Below, piece by piece: positions 1-9,639 of a stretch of DNA of 64,000 bases. The translations under genes were made by a program, and so were the position numbers. The notes beneath the pieces are model-generated. The model searched no databases, was not told the origin of the DNA, and was given only the letters and a program-made list of their open reading frames with translations. The DNA comes from Magnolia sinica (taxonomy: Eukaryota; Streptophyta; Magnoliopsida; Magnoliales; Magnoliaceae). Numbering within the stretch: the stretch's first letter is position 1; each line of letters begins with the position of its first letter. The stretch is taken from contig NC_080582.1 of NCBI RefSeq assembly GCF_029962835.1, positions 73,776,177 through 73,840,176 on the forward strand, in the 5' to 3' direction.

Positions 1-217
1 TCCCGCCGAAACACACGGATGGATAGGGTCCGTTCTCAGCGAATCGTGGCCCACCATTAGGGGTCCTTCAGATGATCCAAACCATCCATCTTGTAGAGGA
101 CACGAAGGAGGTCTTAATTTCAGCCGTTGGATTGCACACACGTACACACAATTTCAGCCATAAATCAGGCTACAAACATACTTATTTTAAAAAATGGAAA
201 ATCTCTGTGTTTCTTGC

Positions 218-756
218 GGAATCGGATTGCGTACTGAGTTACTCAGTACGCTTTTATCGTACTGAGTAAACTCAGTTGGGCCCACTGTTAATGTATGTGG
301 TTTATCCACACCGTCCATCCATTTTTACTGATAATTTTAGGGGTTGATACCAAAATTGAAGTGAATCCAAAGCTCAAGTGGACCATTACACAGGAAACAG
401 TGTGGAATAATGATTTCCACCGTTGAAACCTTCCTAGGGTCCAAATTAATTTTTATTTGTCATCCAACCTGTTCATAAGATCACAAAGACATGGATGAAG
501 AGAAAATACAAACATCATCTTGATCCAAAACTTCTTTGGCCTTCAAGCAATTTTCAATGGTAGAGGTTCAATCAAACTGTTTCCTGTAGTGTGGTCGATT
601 TGAGATTTTAATTTGCTTCATTTTTTGGATCTAGTCCTAAAATTATCTGTTAACATGGATTAACAGAGTGGATAAAATAAATAAATAACAGTAGACCCCA
701 CACAGTTTACTCAGTACGCTAAGGGTACGGAGTTACTCAGTACGCAATCCGCTTCC
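218..756. mobile_element. Fold-back Mutator-like element, complete copy with 9-bp duplication
   Basis: Terminal inverted repeats begin GGAATCGGATTGCGTACTGA on the left and, read inward from the right, GGAAGCGGATTGCGTACTGA. The flanks are a perfect 9-bp direct repeat GTTTCTTGC (209-217 and 757-765, boundary bases shared within a base). Nine-base duplications are characteristic of the Mutator superfamily. Inside, the two arms are inverted copies of each other for about 200 nt each (CCATCCA...TGGATGG, TGGACCA...TGGTCCA), so the whole 539-bp element can fold into a hairpin. It has no coding capacity. Confidence 0.87.
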
Positions 757-1019
757 GTTTCTTGCCTTTCCACGCTGGCAATCCGCGTGAGGCTTGCTCC
801 TGGGATCCCAGCCATCCATTGCAATCAATCCCAGCCCTCCAAAATAGGGCGTTCCCTAGCTAGAACCTCACTTCCGCCACTACCACAACTCAAACCCAAG
901 CCCACTAAGCAAGGCTTTAATAACCGTTCGTTTGGTGGCCCCCACGATGATCAAGGGACATATCCACGCCCTCCATTTTCCTTTGATCATTAGATAAGCC
1001 ATCCAACGAAAACCGCCAT
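757..1019. other. Unannotated interval after the first fold-back element
   Basis: A proline-rich 68-codon plus-strand frame at 787-993 has no recognisable similarity or start context. Nothing else is seen. Confidence 0.3.
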
Positions 1020-1493
1020 GAACGAACCCATCATCCTCTCCGTTGGCTGGGAAAACCCACCACCATTAAGTGGGGTCCATTCACTGATCTAAGCCGATCA
1101 ATCAGAGGGTCAGGACATAAGAAGAACATCTGTAGTGATAGAATTCACCCATACAAGCTGGATCGAGTGTGTGATCCAAGATCTCTACCAACATGAAAAC
1201 GTTAAGCTGCAACTAATCCAGGGAGTCTTTGCGGCTGAAAGTGATTAGATAGGGCTACAAATAGCCTCTCGTTAGTGCAAACCATTTCAAAAGAAAAAGA
1301 GAAAATAAAAGCAAAGAGAGAGCGAAAGAGAGAGGGAGAGTTGCCGCGTCCGGCTGCTGCTACGCTTGCCGTTGCCGCACCAGCTCGGGTCGGGCGGACT
1401 CAGTCTAGGCGTCTCTGTAAGCAGCAGAGGGAGAAGTAATAAAGGAAGGAGAGAAACGAGGGAAGTAGGAAAAGAAAAGAAAGGAAAAATGAG

Positions 1494-1540
1494 AGAGAGA
1501 GAGAGAGAAAGGAAAATTGAGAGAGAGAGAGAGAGAGACT
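1494..1540. repeat. (GA)n microsatellite
   Basis: Two runs of GA repeats separated by a short AAAATT interruption, inside the GAGA-rich leader of the LTR remnant. They generate spurious long open frames on both strands. Confidence 0.9.
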
Positions 1541-2639
1541 ACCGTCCTCTCTGCTCGCTGCTCACTGCCGAGTTGGAGCTCAGGTCGAGCCAACAGGGGC
1601 TAGGTCAGGACAGCTCCTGGTCTAGTCCAGGGTTGCTGGATGGTAAAAAAAAAAGGAGAGAAGAAAAAGAAAGAAGGAAAAGACGAGAGAGAGAGAGGGG
1701 GGGGGGGGAAGAAAGGGCAGAGAGGGAGAGTGTGGGTGCGAGTAGCACCCTGACTCGCTGCCGAGTTCGAGCCGAGTCCAGCGAGTCGAGTTGGGTTTGG
1801 GCCTTGGTCCAGACGTTGTTGGACATTCCAGCATTTTTTTTAAAGGGAAGAGCAGAGAAGGAGAGAAAGGAAGAAGAGAGGGGGACTAGGCTTTTGGTGG
1901 CTGCCAAGTTGACTCGGTTGAAACCGAGTCCAGACGAGTCAAGTAGGCTTGAGGCTGGTCTAGGCCTTGCTAGACACTCCAGCATGGGGTGAGAGTGAAG
2001 AAGGATGGGTGGTTGTTGCACCTATCGAGTCGACTCGGGTTGAGTTGGTTCAAGTCAAGACGAGCAATTGAGACTAAATCGGATCGGTCAAATCAGGTAA
2101 GTTTAAGATAACTACTTAGATTAGAAATTATCACTAAATAGATTTGTTAATATTTTTATTGTATATTGGAAAATTTTCTAACATGGGGTTAAATCGATTT
2201 AAGCTAATTCACACCCTCAAACCCTACAAAGAAGTGGACTTACATCATAAGGTGAGGACTCACCCTTTGAGCTTCTCACTTAAATTCATTAATCTAATTA
2301 TAAATGATGCCTTAATCCCTTCCATTTAGTTACTTGATTGAGCTACTTAACTTATTAGATGAACATGTGAATATGTTAATTTTGGGTGAGCATAAATGAT
2401 TGATGATAATATACTTTCTTAGTTGTACACATGTTAATTAATTGTATGAGTGTCATCTGCGATCATTTGATGGATTGAATGGGACTTGTCGTGATCTCAC
2501 CGTCTTATAGTCCATATTTGACTTACGCGACTTGGATCGCACATATGCCTTGCATGGCTTGAACCGCATATTTGTCCTTCGTGGCTTTGATGAAACATTG
2601 ACGACATTCGGTGGCTTGTTGGTTATATTTGCATACCAC

Positions 2640-3180
2640 ATTGAGTTTTGGGTCATTATGCGGAGTTTGTTATAATTTTCGGGTGGAGATGAAGTTCGCT
2701 TGTCAATTTTCTAGCTATCTTGCGGAGTTCATACGATTTCTAAATGACGCCGAAGTCCTTGTGTTGGTACTCTCTTCATCTCGCGGTGTTCAGTTATATG
2801 ATGGTTTTCAGGTAGAGATAAAGTTCACTTATCGATTTTTCAGTCATCTTGCGGTGTTCATATACGATATGATTTTCGGGTGAAGTAGAGGGTTTTATGT
2901 TGATTGTCTCTTCATTTGTGGAGTTCAATCGTATCATGATTTCTGAGTAGAGCTGAAGTTTGCTTATCGATTTTCTAGCCATCTTGCGGAGTTCACGTAC
3001 GATATGATTCCCAGGTGAAGTAGAGGTTTAAAGGTTGATTTTTTATTCACCTTATAGATTCGGTTTTACCATGATTTTCAAGTAGAGCTGAAGGTCGTTT
3101 ATCGATTTTCTAGCCATCTTGCGGAGTTCACGTACAATGTGATTTCGGGTATAATAGAAAGTTGTATGATTGATTGCTTG
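2640..3180. repeat. Four-unit tandem repeat, period about 129-135 bp, inside the LTR remnant
   Basis: The phrase TGCGG(A/T)GTTCA recurs at 2721, 2850, 2985 and 3120, with spacings of 129, 135 and 135. Around it, TATCGATTTTCTAGCCATCT and GTAGAGCTGAAG recur in the same order. The two rightmost units are the most alike. The array lies in the 3' half of the LTR-like region and is not coding. Confidence 0.85.
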
Positions 3181-3889
3181 AATATCTGGGTATATTCACT
3201 TATATTGCGATTGCTATTATATTTTGCTTATGATAAGATTTATTGATTGACTTAATTTTTGTATGTATGCTCATGATTATGAATCACCCTGTCTAATATA
3301 TTTATTCTCATGATAGGCGATTTATACTGGATTATAAATGATGAGTGTGCAATCTTAGATGGTGCTCCTCACTGGCCATTAACACTATCAAACCATAACA
3401 GTTGATGTAGGTATACGGCGAGCCGATGCTGTTCACTAGATTGCTAGAGCAATAGGGTAGCTAGGGAGCTAGGCGGGGTATTTGTGGCCCATATTGAGCT
3501 CCACCACTAGTTAATAGATTCCTGTTTTTACTAACATGAACTTTTCTATTTGAGATTGTACAAGTCCTGTATGGGCGCTACATTTGGATTTTCATTATGG
3601 TTGGAATGTTTTATTACAATACATGGTTTACTCTAGCTTCGTTGCTGTTAACTCTGATTAATGTTAAACGGTTTAAATTTACACTGAATTTTTGAGGTTA
3701 ACACTCGGGTTTTTGGGAAACGGGTCATATACTCGGATCCTGAAAACACAGGACGTTACAAAAAATTAACATGACAATCAACACATGCGAACAAGCCATC
3801 TGCCAAGTTATCACCATTGATAAAAAAACCATTCGTTCACATTGTAAAAAGAAAAAAATAGTACAAGTTTCATTCCCTTCGAGTAGAGG

Positions 3890-4740
3890 GACCAGCTACC
3901 GAGCTAGGGGGCTGAGCGTCAGGAGCAACTTCGGCGACAGGGGGGACGTTCTCAGGCTCGTCTGCCGCGATCGGGTCGGCATTACGGGCTCATTAGTCAT
4001 AGCTGGTTCAGCATTCTCGACATTGTCTGTCGCGAGAGCATCGAGGTCAAGGGTCGGATGAAGCTTTCGGACCTCAACTAGGTCGAGGGTCGAATGAAGC
4101 TGGTGTTATAGCCGGAGTAATATAATTTGTCTAGCTCCTTGGCCCTCTCAGTCGAATCCTTATATTCATCCAAGGCAGCGGCAACCTGTGAGGCTGCTCG
4201 AGCCTCGAGCTCATCCCGTATTGCCGCCCGGTTTACAAATACTGCAGCCTCAAGGACAATCCACTGTTGGGCTAACTAGTCCGTAACTATCCGCTGCTCC
4301 GTCTCAAGTCTGCCCTTCGCAACCTCGAGCCACGACTCGGCTTCCACAATCCTGAATTTCAGGTCCTTTTTAGCATGGCGCAGATGCCTGATTTCGGGGT
4401 CGGCAATGTCCAAGCGAGCCTAAAGTTGGTTGACCTCACCCTGGAGCGCATGCTCCCTTGTTTTACCCTCTACAGCTGCATTTTTCAGTTCCTCTCGTTC
4501 TGCGGCTGAAGCATCCATCTTTTTCTCGAGGTCGGCCCTCCGTACCTCTTGTTATGCCTTCTCCACCACAAACTTGGCCCGCTCTGCTTCTTGTTTTGCC
4601 TTCTCGACCACAAACTTGGCTTGTTCTGCCTCGAACCGTTCCAGCTCTTTAACCTCTCCTTCACCTTCACAATCATCAACAGCGACTGAGAGCAGACTGC
4701 TACGTAATCATTTAGGAAGTTGACGTAGCCTCAGGAGAGC
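3890..4740 (-). pseudogene. Decayed coiled-coil retroelement frame, antisense to the adjacent LTR
   Basis: On the minus strand, between frequent stops, a frame rich in A, E, K, Q and L can be followed (for example EQAKFVVEKAKQEAERAKF, then ELKNAAVEGKT and EYKDSTERAKELDKLYYS), with heptad-like spacing typical of a coiled coil. Such coiled-coil frames are common in Tat/Ogre and Grande-like gypsy elements. The neighbouring LTR-like sequence (about 5.0-5.86 kb) points the other way, so this resembles the antisense ORF that some Tat elements carry before the 3' LTR. At least four in-frame stops make it non-functional. Confidence 0.4.
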
Positions 4741-4999
4741 ATTTCTGCTATCTTCGACTTTGGGACGTGCTTGGCCAGCCATGGGTTCAACACAGCTATG
4801 TGATAACCAGGAGGCAGAGTTTCTGGAGCAAGCTCGGAAGTTCCTCCAACCCCGCTGGCCACAGAAGCTTGAGCAGCAGCCTCGGGTGTGGTGGCATATC
4901 AGACAAGAGCAAGGGCATCGGGTCGGCCGACTAAGAACTCAGCCTTAGTACCAGGGTGAGGGACTACAGGTCATGCAAAGGCATAGGGATGTCATTTCA

Positions 5000-5855
5000 T
5001 TTCCCCAGGCGTATACTCTCTAAGCCCGGGCTCAGACCAAGAGAGTATAAGGTTTCTGTTGTGGGGAAATCTGTACAAGGATAATCAGGGTCAGCCTGAG
5101 CTACACGAATCGGATAACAAGGCCTTAGAAAGAGAATACCATGTCAGGTAGGGGCCGACCCCTAAGTCACAACTCGAAATTACAATCCCGATTGGCCGAC
5201 CCAAACTTTAGTCCTCATCCGAAGAGGGATCACTGAGCCGAGCCCTGATCCTCGTCCTCAACTCCATTCAGCGAACCCTGACCTTAGTGATTTATCGATG
5301 AACTGACTGTTGTGCTCGACCTCATGTCTGCAGGTTCTGAGGCCGAGTCAGAGTATGAATATTCTGTATGCCGTATGCCGAAGCCGAGGCCGAGCCCAGG
5401 TATGGATACATCGTATGACGAGGCTGAGGCCGAGCCTAGGAGAGGGTACTTCGTATGCCGAGCCTGGACATCAACTTAGACGCAGACATGACCGAAGATC
5501 TCTCCCAAGGCTACGCACCTTTAAGACACGATACGCCACATAATCCAAAGATTGCGGATAATATCTTCATGATCGCGATATCTCACTGATTGAGTAGACC
5601 ATGCTGAGATTAACGGATATGGATCGTTTGACCCACAGGTATAAATACTAGGAGACCCCATTGCTACAGGTACGCAAGATCTCACACCCTCTCTCTATAT
5701 TCAACTTAGACCCGGATTCCCTAACTTGACTTAGGCATTGGAGGGTCCCCTGGCATAGTCAGGGTCTCCTTTGCTTACCCTTTTGTGCAGGATCAGGGCC
5801 CATCGAAGGGTCGTCGCATTGAGTGGAAGGTGGTCCAGATTTTGGCCTCAACACA
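5000..5855 (+). mobile_element. LTR-like sequence, Tat/Grande-type end
   Basis: A TATA-like box ATAAATACTAGGAG (near 5641) is followed by CTTAGGCATTGGAGGGTCCC and GTGCAGGATC, the usual R-U5 layout of Tat-type LTRs. The reverse complement of CTTAGGCATTGGAGGGTCC occurs again near 15220. The end is placed at CCTCAACACA. A degenerate repeat of GAGGCCGAGYC, about 57 bp apart, lies at 5340-5470. The left end is not defined. Confidence 0.5.
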
Positions 5856-5875
5856 GGTTATATATATGACATTAT

Positions 5876-6085
5876 GAACATTAGACCCTTGGGCAACGGT
5901 GAGTATTATTATTGTTGCTGCTTCCTGTGGTGCGGTCCACTTGAACATTGGACCTGCCTAATTTTTAGACTCATACTTTAAATGATCTAAAAAAATGGAT
6001 AGACGGCGTGGATAAAGCCCATACATCATAGTGGACCCCACAGAGCGCCTTGACTCGTTACGCAGTCCGCTTTCCTATGCGTTTG
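5876..6085. mobile_element. Fold-back element, right half
   Basis: Right arm only: CCTGTGGTGCGGTCCACTTG, then AAATGGATAGACGGCGTGGA, then CATACATCATAGTGGACCCC, ending near GTTACGCAGTCCGCTTTCC. The terminal GCAGTCCGCTTTCC matches the family end GCAATCCGCTTCC of the copy at 218-756. The left half is replaced by the preceding LTR end. Confidence 0.65.
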
Positions 6086-6116
6086 TATACTTGGGTCACG
6101 TTAATGTATCCGTGGT

Positions 6117-6637
6117 GGACGCAGATTTCCTGCAAACGCCTTTAGCATGAAGTTGGGAACCTGGGTGGTGCCCACTGTGATGTTTGTGAGAAATCCACCC
6201 CATCCATCTGTTTTTTGAGCTAATTTTAAGACAGGAGGCCAAAACTGAACGGGATCCAATACTCAAGTTGGCTGAAAATGTGAGGATTGAACGAACACAG
6301 TTGAAATATTTGTGGGGCCACAAAAGTTTTTAATCAGGAAAATATTTTTGTTTTCAATTCATCCCAGTAGGAATGACATTGTGAACGGTATCGATGGCAT
6401 GTAAACATCATTGTTGAGCCCAGGGAGGTTTTAACGGGTGGAATTTCCCTACTCAGCTTTTCCTTTAGTGTGGCCCACTTGGAGTCATTGATCCTGCTCA
6501 CTTTTGGTCTTATGTTATAAAATGATCTCATAAAACGAATGGAAGGGATGGATTTCTTACAAACATCATGGTGGGCCCCACTGAGGTTTCAAGCTCAAGA
6601 ATTTCCTGCAAAAGGCTTTCGCAGGAAATCTGCATCC
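6117..6637. mobile_element. Fold-back element, full-length divergent subtype
   Basis: Ends are inverted repeats: GGACGCAGATTTCCTGCAAA on the left and GGATGCAGATTTCCTGCGAA read inward from the right. Inner arms contain GCCCACTGTGATGTTTGTGA and TCACAAACATCATGGTGGGC-like partners. No target duplication is visible, since the flanks differ. Confidence 0.75.
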
Positions 6638-6965
6638 AGGATTTTAAAACTCATGTGGCCATGCCACACACGAAACCGTGGGGATTGAACGCTCGGCAGT
6701 GATAGGAGTTTTGTATCAGGATGATATTTCCTATTATGGTTTATCTGAATGGTAATAATTCTATGAATGATTTGGATGGCATATAAACATTATAGTAAAA
6801 TTTAGAAAGGTTTCAATCGTTGCTATTTTCACTGTTTTGTTGAGGTGGGCCACATATCTTTTGGATCTTCCTGATTTTTAGAATCTTATCCTATAGTGGT
6901 CTTTCAAAACAGATGGACAAAGGGGATTTATCACAGACATCTCTGTGAACCCAGCACAACCCAGG
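6638..6965. mobile_element. Fold-back element, truncated copy
   Basis: The middle and right arm of the family are recognisable (GGCATATAAACATTATAG, AGGTGGGCCACATATCTTTT, AACAGATGGACAAAGGGGAT), directly abutting the preceding copy. The left terminus is missing. Confidence 0.5.
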
Positions 6966-7540
6966 CACATAAATATCTCTATACCCAGTGTCACAGTCAA
7001 TCCGCTCCCTATGTTATCAATGGGTTTTTAAAGTGACGTGGTTGTGGCAAGAGCTCTGTACGGATGAGAATAAGGAACAATAGCCTGCAATTCACTCTTT
7101 CAATTTTCCAATTGTAAAAATACCATTACACACCGTAGCTTCCCCCGATGCAAAAGTGAGGTGCTTTTTCAAAATGGATATGGCCCCCACATAAACTTGA
7201 TATTTGACCCACCCCATGACTGATCTGATCCGTTCATTTGAATCGGAGTGTTGTGAACCCACGGAAGGGTCCTCTCAATTTTTTTTATAAAGATGCTTGC
7301 AGCCCACAAGTACACTAATTTTGTGCGTTATTACTGAACTCTTCCCTTCAGTGTGGTCCATCTGTGATGATATTTGACCTCAATCTTAAGAAGATGACGT
7401 GATATTAAAACCCCTTACTTTTGGACGGGTTGGATTTGTCTCAAGACAACTTAGTCGGCCCCACATTAGATGTGGATGGGTTGAAAATGTGGGGCCCTTC
7501 CGCACAAGGGTCATTTGGTTGTCTCCTTCTCCCTTAGTTT
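6966..7540. other. Intergenic interval, weak fold-back relative
   Basis: At 7190-7500 fold-back family phrases recur (GTGTGGTCCATCTGTGAT, GGTTGGATTTGTCTCA, GGCCCCACATTAGATGTGGA), but the arms do not pair cleanly. No coding sequence. Confidence 0.35.
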
Positions 7541-7935
7541 TTTCAATGTGGATTCATTGTGAATTGTTGATATTTAATGTAGATCATCGATATTCTTTGT
7601 GAACCGTTGATATTTACTGTGGACTGCAAATATTAAGAGCGGACCATTAATTTTCCCACAATGAATATTTGTGATCACGGTGGAAATATCAGCGGTCTAC
7701 AGTGAAAATATTGGCGATCCACAATAAATATCAATGATCCACCATAAAACATTCATCCATTACAACATACTTCTATCTCAGTATTCTCCCATTACAAAAA
7801 TTCATTTATTATAAAAGCCATCCATTACTACAATCATCTTTCTAATATTCATTACATTTATCCATTACAACATTCTTCACTTACAAAATTCATCAATTAC
7901 AACATCATTTCACTATAAAAATTCATCCATTAGAG
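7540..7935. repeat. Short degenerate repeats: GATATTTACTGTGGACC both ways, then CATTACAA(C/A)ATTC
   Basis: From 7545 to 7740, versions of GAT(A)TTTACTGTGGACCG occur first forward and then inverted, with matching GATCCAC(C/A)ATAAA phrases, which gives an internal palindromic feel. From 7745 to 7935, versions of ATTCATCCATTACAA repeat at roughly 20-40 bp spacing. No coding frame. Origin unknown. Confidence 0.6.
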
Positions 7936-8073
7936 CATTCTTCCACACCATTCTCCCTTTCATAAACTCTCGCCTTTCATATCCAATAAAAAAAACTTTA
8001 AAAATAACCACAAAGGAAACCAAGAAATAAAGAAAAGAAAGAAGGAAACTAAAAAATATTATCCCACTAAATA

Positions 8074-8545
8074 AAATATGTTGGGCCCACCATGAATGTA
8101 TGTGGTTTATCCATGCCATCCATCTATTTTTACAGCTCACTTTAGGGGTTAAGGCCAAAATTAAAGCATATCCAAAGCTCAAGTGGACCACACCACAAGA
8201 AACAATGGGAATAATGATTTCCATAGTTGAAACCTTCCTATTAACTATAGTGATGTTTATTAATTGTCATCCAATATGTCCATAAGATCACACAAACATG
8301 AATGAAGGGAAAACACAAATATCAGCTTGATCTAAAACTTCTGTAGCCCCCAAAAAATTTCAACGGTAGACATTTAATTCATATTATTTCTTGTGGTGTG
8401 GTCCACTTGAGATTTGGATATGCTTTAGTTTTAGGCTCAAGCCCTAAAATTATCTTATAAAATGGATGGACAAAGTGGATTAAATACATAAATCATAGTG
8501 TGCCCCATTAAGTTTACTTAGTATGCAATTTGCTTCCATTTATTT
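8074..8545. mobile_element. Fold-back element, near full length
   Basis: Left arm TGGGCCCACCATGAATGTAT, CCATGCCATCCATCTATTTT, AGTGGACCACACCACAAGAA; right arm GTGGTGTGGTCCACTTGAGA, AATGGATGGACAAAGTGGAT, ending TTTACTTAGTATGCAATTTG. The right end is a decayed form of the ACTCAGTACGCAATCCGC terminus of the copy at 218-756. Confidence 0.75.
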
Positions 8546-8850
8546 CGACCATCAATTTTCTAGCTCAGTTTAGAGCATGGTCCCAAAAATAAAGCATACC
8601 CAAGTCTAAAGTGAACCACACCACAGGGAATATTTGGTCATTAAATGCCCGCTATTACAAAATTCTTGAGGCTCACGGTAATTTTAATTTGCCATCGGAG
8701 CTGCTAATAAGGTTACATAAACCTAGAAGAATGGAAAAGACAAATATCAGCTTCATCCAAAACTTAGCAATGACTATTGTTTCAACTAGTGTGGTCACCT
8801 TGAGATTTAGATCTCCTTCACTTTTACGACCATGCTCTAAATGATAAACA
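8546..8850. mobile_element. Fold-back element, deletion derivative
   Basis: Short copy with inverted halves TTTAGAGCATGGTCCCAAAA and CGACCATGCTCTAAATGAT, and AAAGTGAACCACACCACAGG paired with ACTAGTGTGGTCACCTTGAG. The outer terminal repeats are missing. Confidence 0.6.
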
Positions 8851-8890
8851 AAGGTGGGTTGCACAGTCAGAAAAACACCCGCTACGATAA

Positions 8891-9418
8891 GGACACGGAT
8901 TTGCTGGAAAACCTTTCACAAGAAGTTCCTACAAAGGGAAGCTAGGTGGGGCCAATAGAGATGTTTGTGAGGAATCTACCTGTTCATACATTTTCCCCAA
9001 TCATTTTAGGACATGGGACAAAAAGTGAGCAGATCAAAAACTCAAGTGGGCGCATGATAGGAAATAGTGAGGATTGAACGTTCACCATTGAAACAATCAT
9101 ATGGCTATATAAGTTTTGGATAAGGCTAATTCTTTTGAGTTTCTAGTTCATCCCAGCAGGAATGACCTTTATGAATGGTATGGATGGCATATAAACATCA
9201 CAGTGGACCCTAGGGAGGTTTCAATGGTAGGCATTTTCCTACCTACTATTTACTATGGCCCACTTAAGTTTTGGATATGCCTCATTTTTGTCCCATGTCT
9301 TAAAATGATTCGGCAAAACGAATGGATGGGGTCAACTTCTCACAAACATCATGATGGGCCCCACCTATCTTCCATTTGTAGGAACTTGGGAAAGGCTTTT
9401 GAGGAAATCCACGTCTCC
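8891..9418. mobile_element. Fold-back element, full length
   Basis: Terminal inverted repeats GGACACGGATTTGCTGGAAA and, from the right, GGAGACGTGGATTTCCTCAA, with an inner GAAGTTCC/GGAACTT pair. Arms and centre follow the family pattern (GGCCCACTTAAGTTTTGGAT, CATCATGATGGGCCCCACC). Flanks CTACGATAA and CTGCAGTAA share six of nine positions, possibly a decayed duplication. Confidence 0.78.
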
Positions 9419-9419
9419 T

Positions 9420-9639
9420 GCAGTAACACCTGATTTGCTATATTTTATTTTGGAGATACGGATATTCTTTTAGAAAGCTTTCTAGAGGTATAGATTGGGT
9501 ACAACCATTCCCTAGACCTAGCTAGAGATGAGGGTGTCCTTTTAGGGCTTTGTGGAGCCCACCATGATGTATATGTTTTACCCATGTTGTCCATTCCGAG
9601 GGGCCACCATTCCTACCAATAAATGTAGTCTAGGATCAA
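9420..9639. other. Interval with the left arm of a fold-back element
   Basis: At 9548-9594 GGAGCCCACCATGATGTATA and ATGTTGTCCATTCC form the left arm of a fold-back copy. It stops abruptly before the LTR-like region, and mid/right-arm sequence reappears at 12204, so the LTR-like sequence probably inserted into this copy with some loss. Confidence 0.45.

Larger units (their letters stand above)
1020..3760 (+). mobile_element. Long LTR remnant, Tekay/Del-like end
   Basis: The right end reads GGACGTTACA at 3751-3760, like the GGGGCGTTACA end of the second remnant at 12203. Terminal TGTAACRYCC...GGRYGTTACA sequences are typical of long chromovirus (Tekay/Del) LTRs. A TATA-like ACAAATAGCCTC near 1258 is followed by a GAGA-rich leader (1290-1900), matching the layout of the second remnant (ATAAATAGCTCTC near 10251). 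There is no coding frame beyond low complexity. The left boundary is unclear and no target duplication was found. Confidence 0.45.

Noticed and set aside
1366..1992. 208-codon Arg/Glu-rich frame (plus) and antisense Ser/Leu frames
   Set aside because: Caused by GA-rich low-complexity sequence in an LTR leader; no start context or domain.
2640..3180. CRISPR-like array of regular repeats
   Set aside because: Units are adjacent 129-135 bp tandem repeats without spacers, in a plant LTR; not CRISPR.
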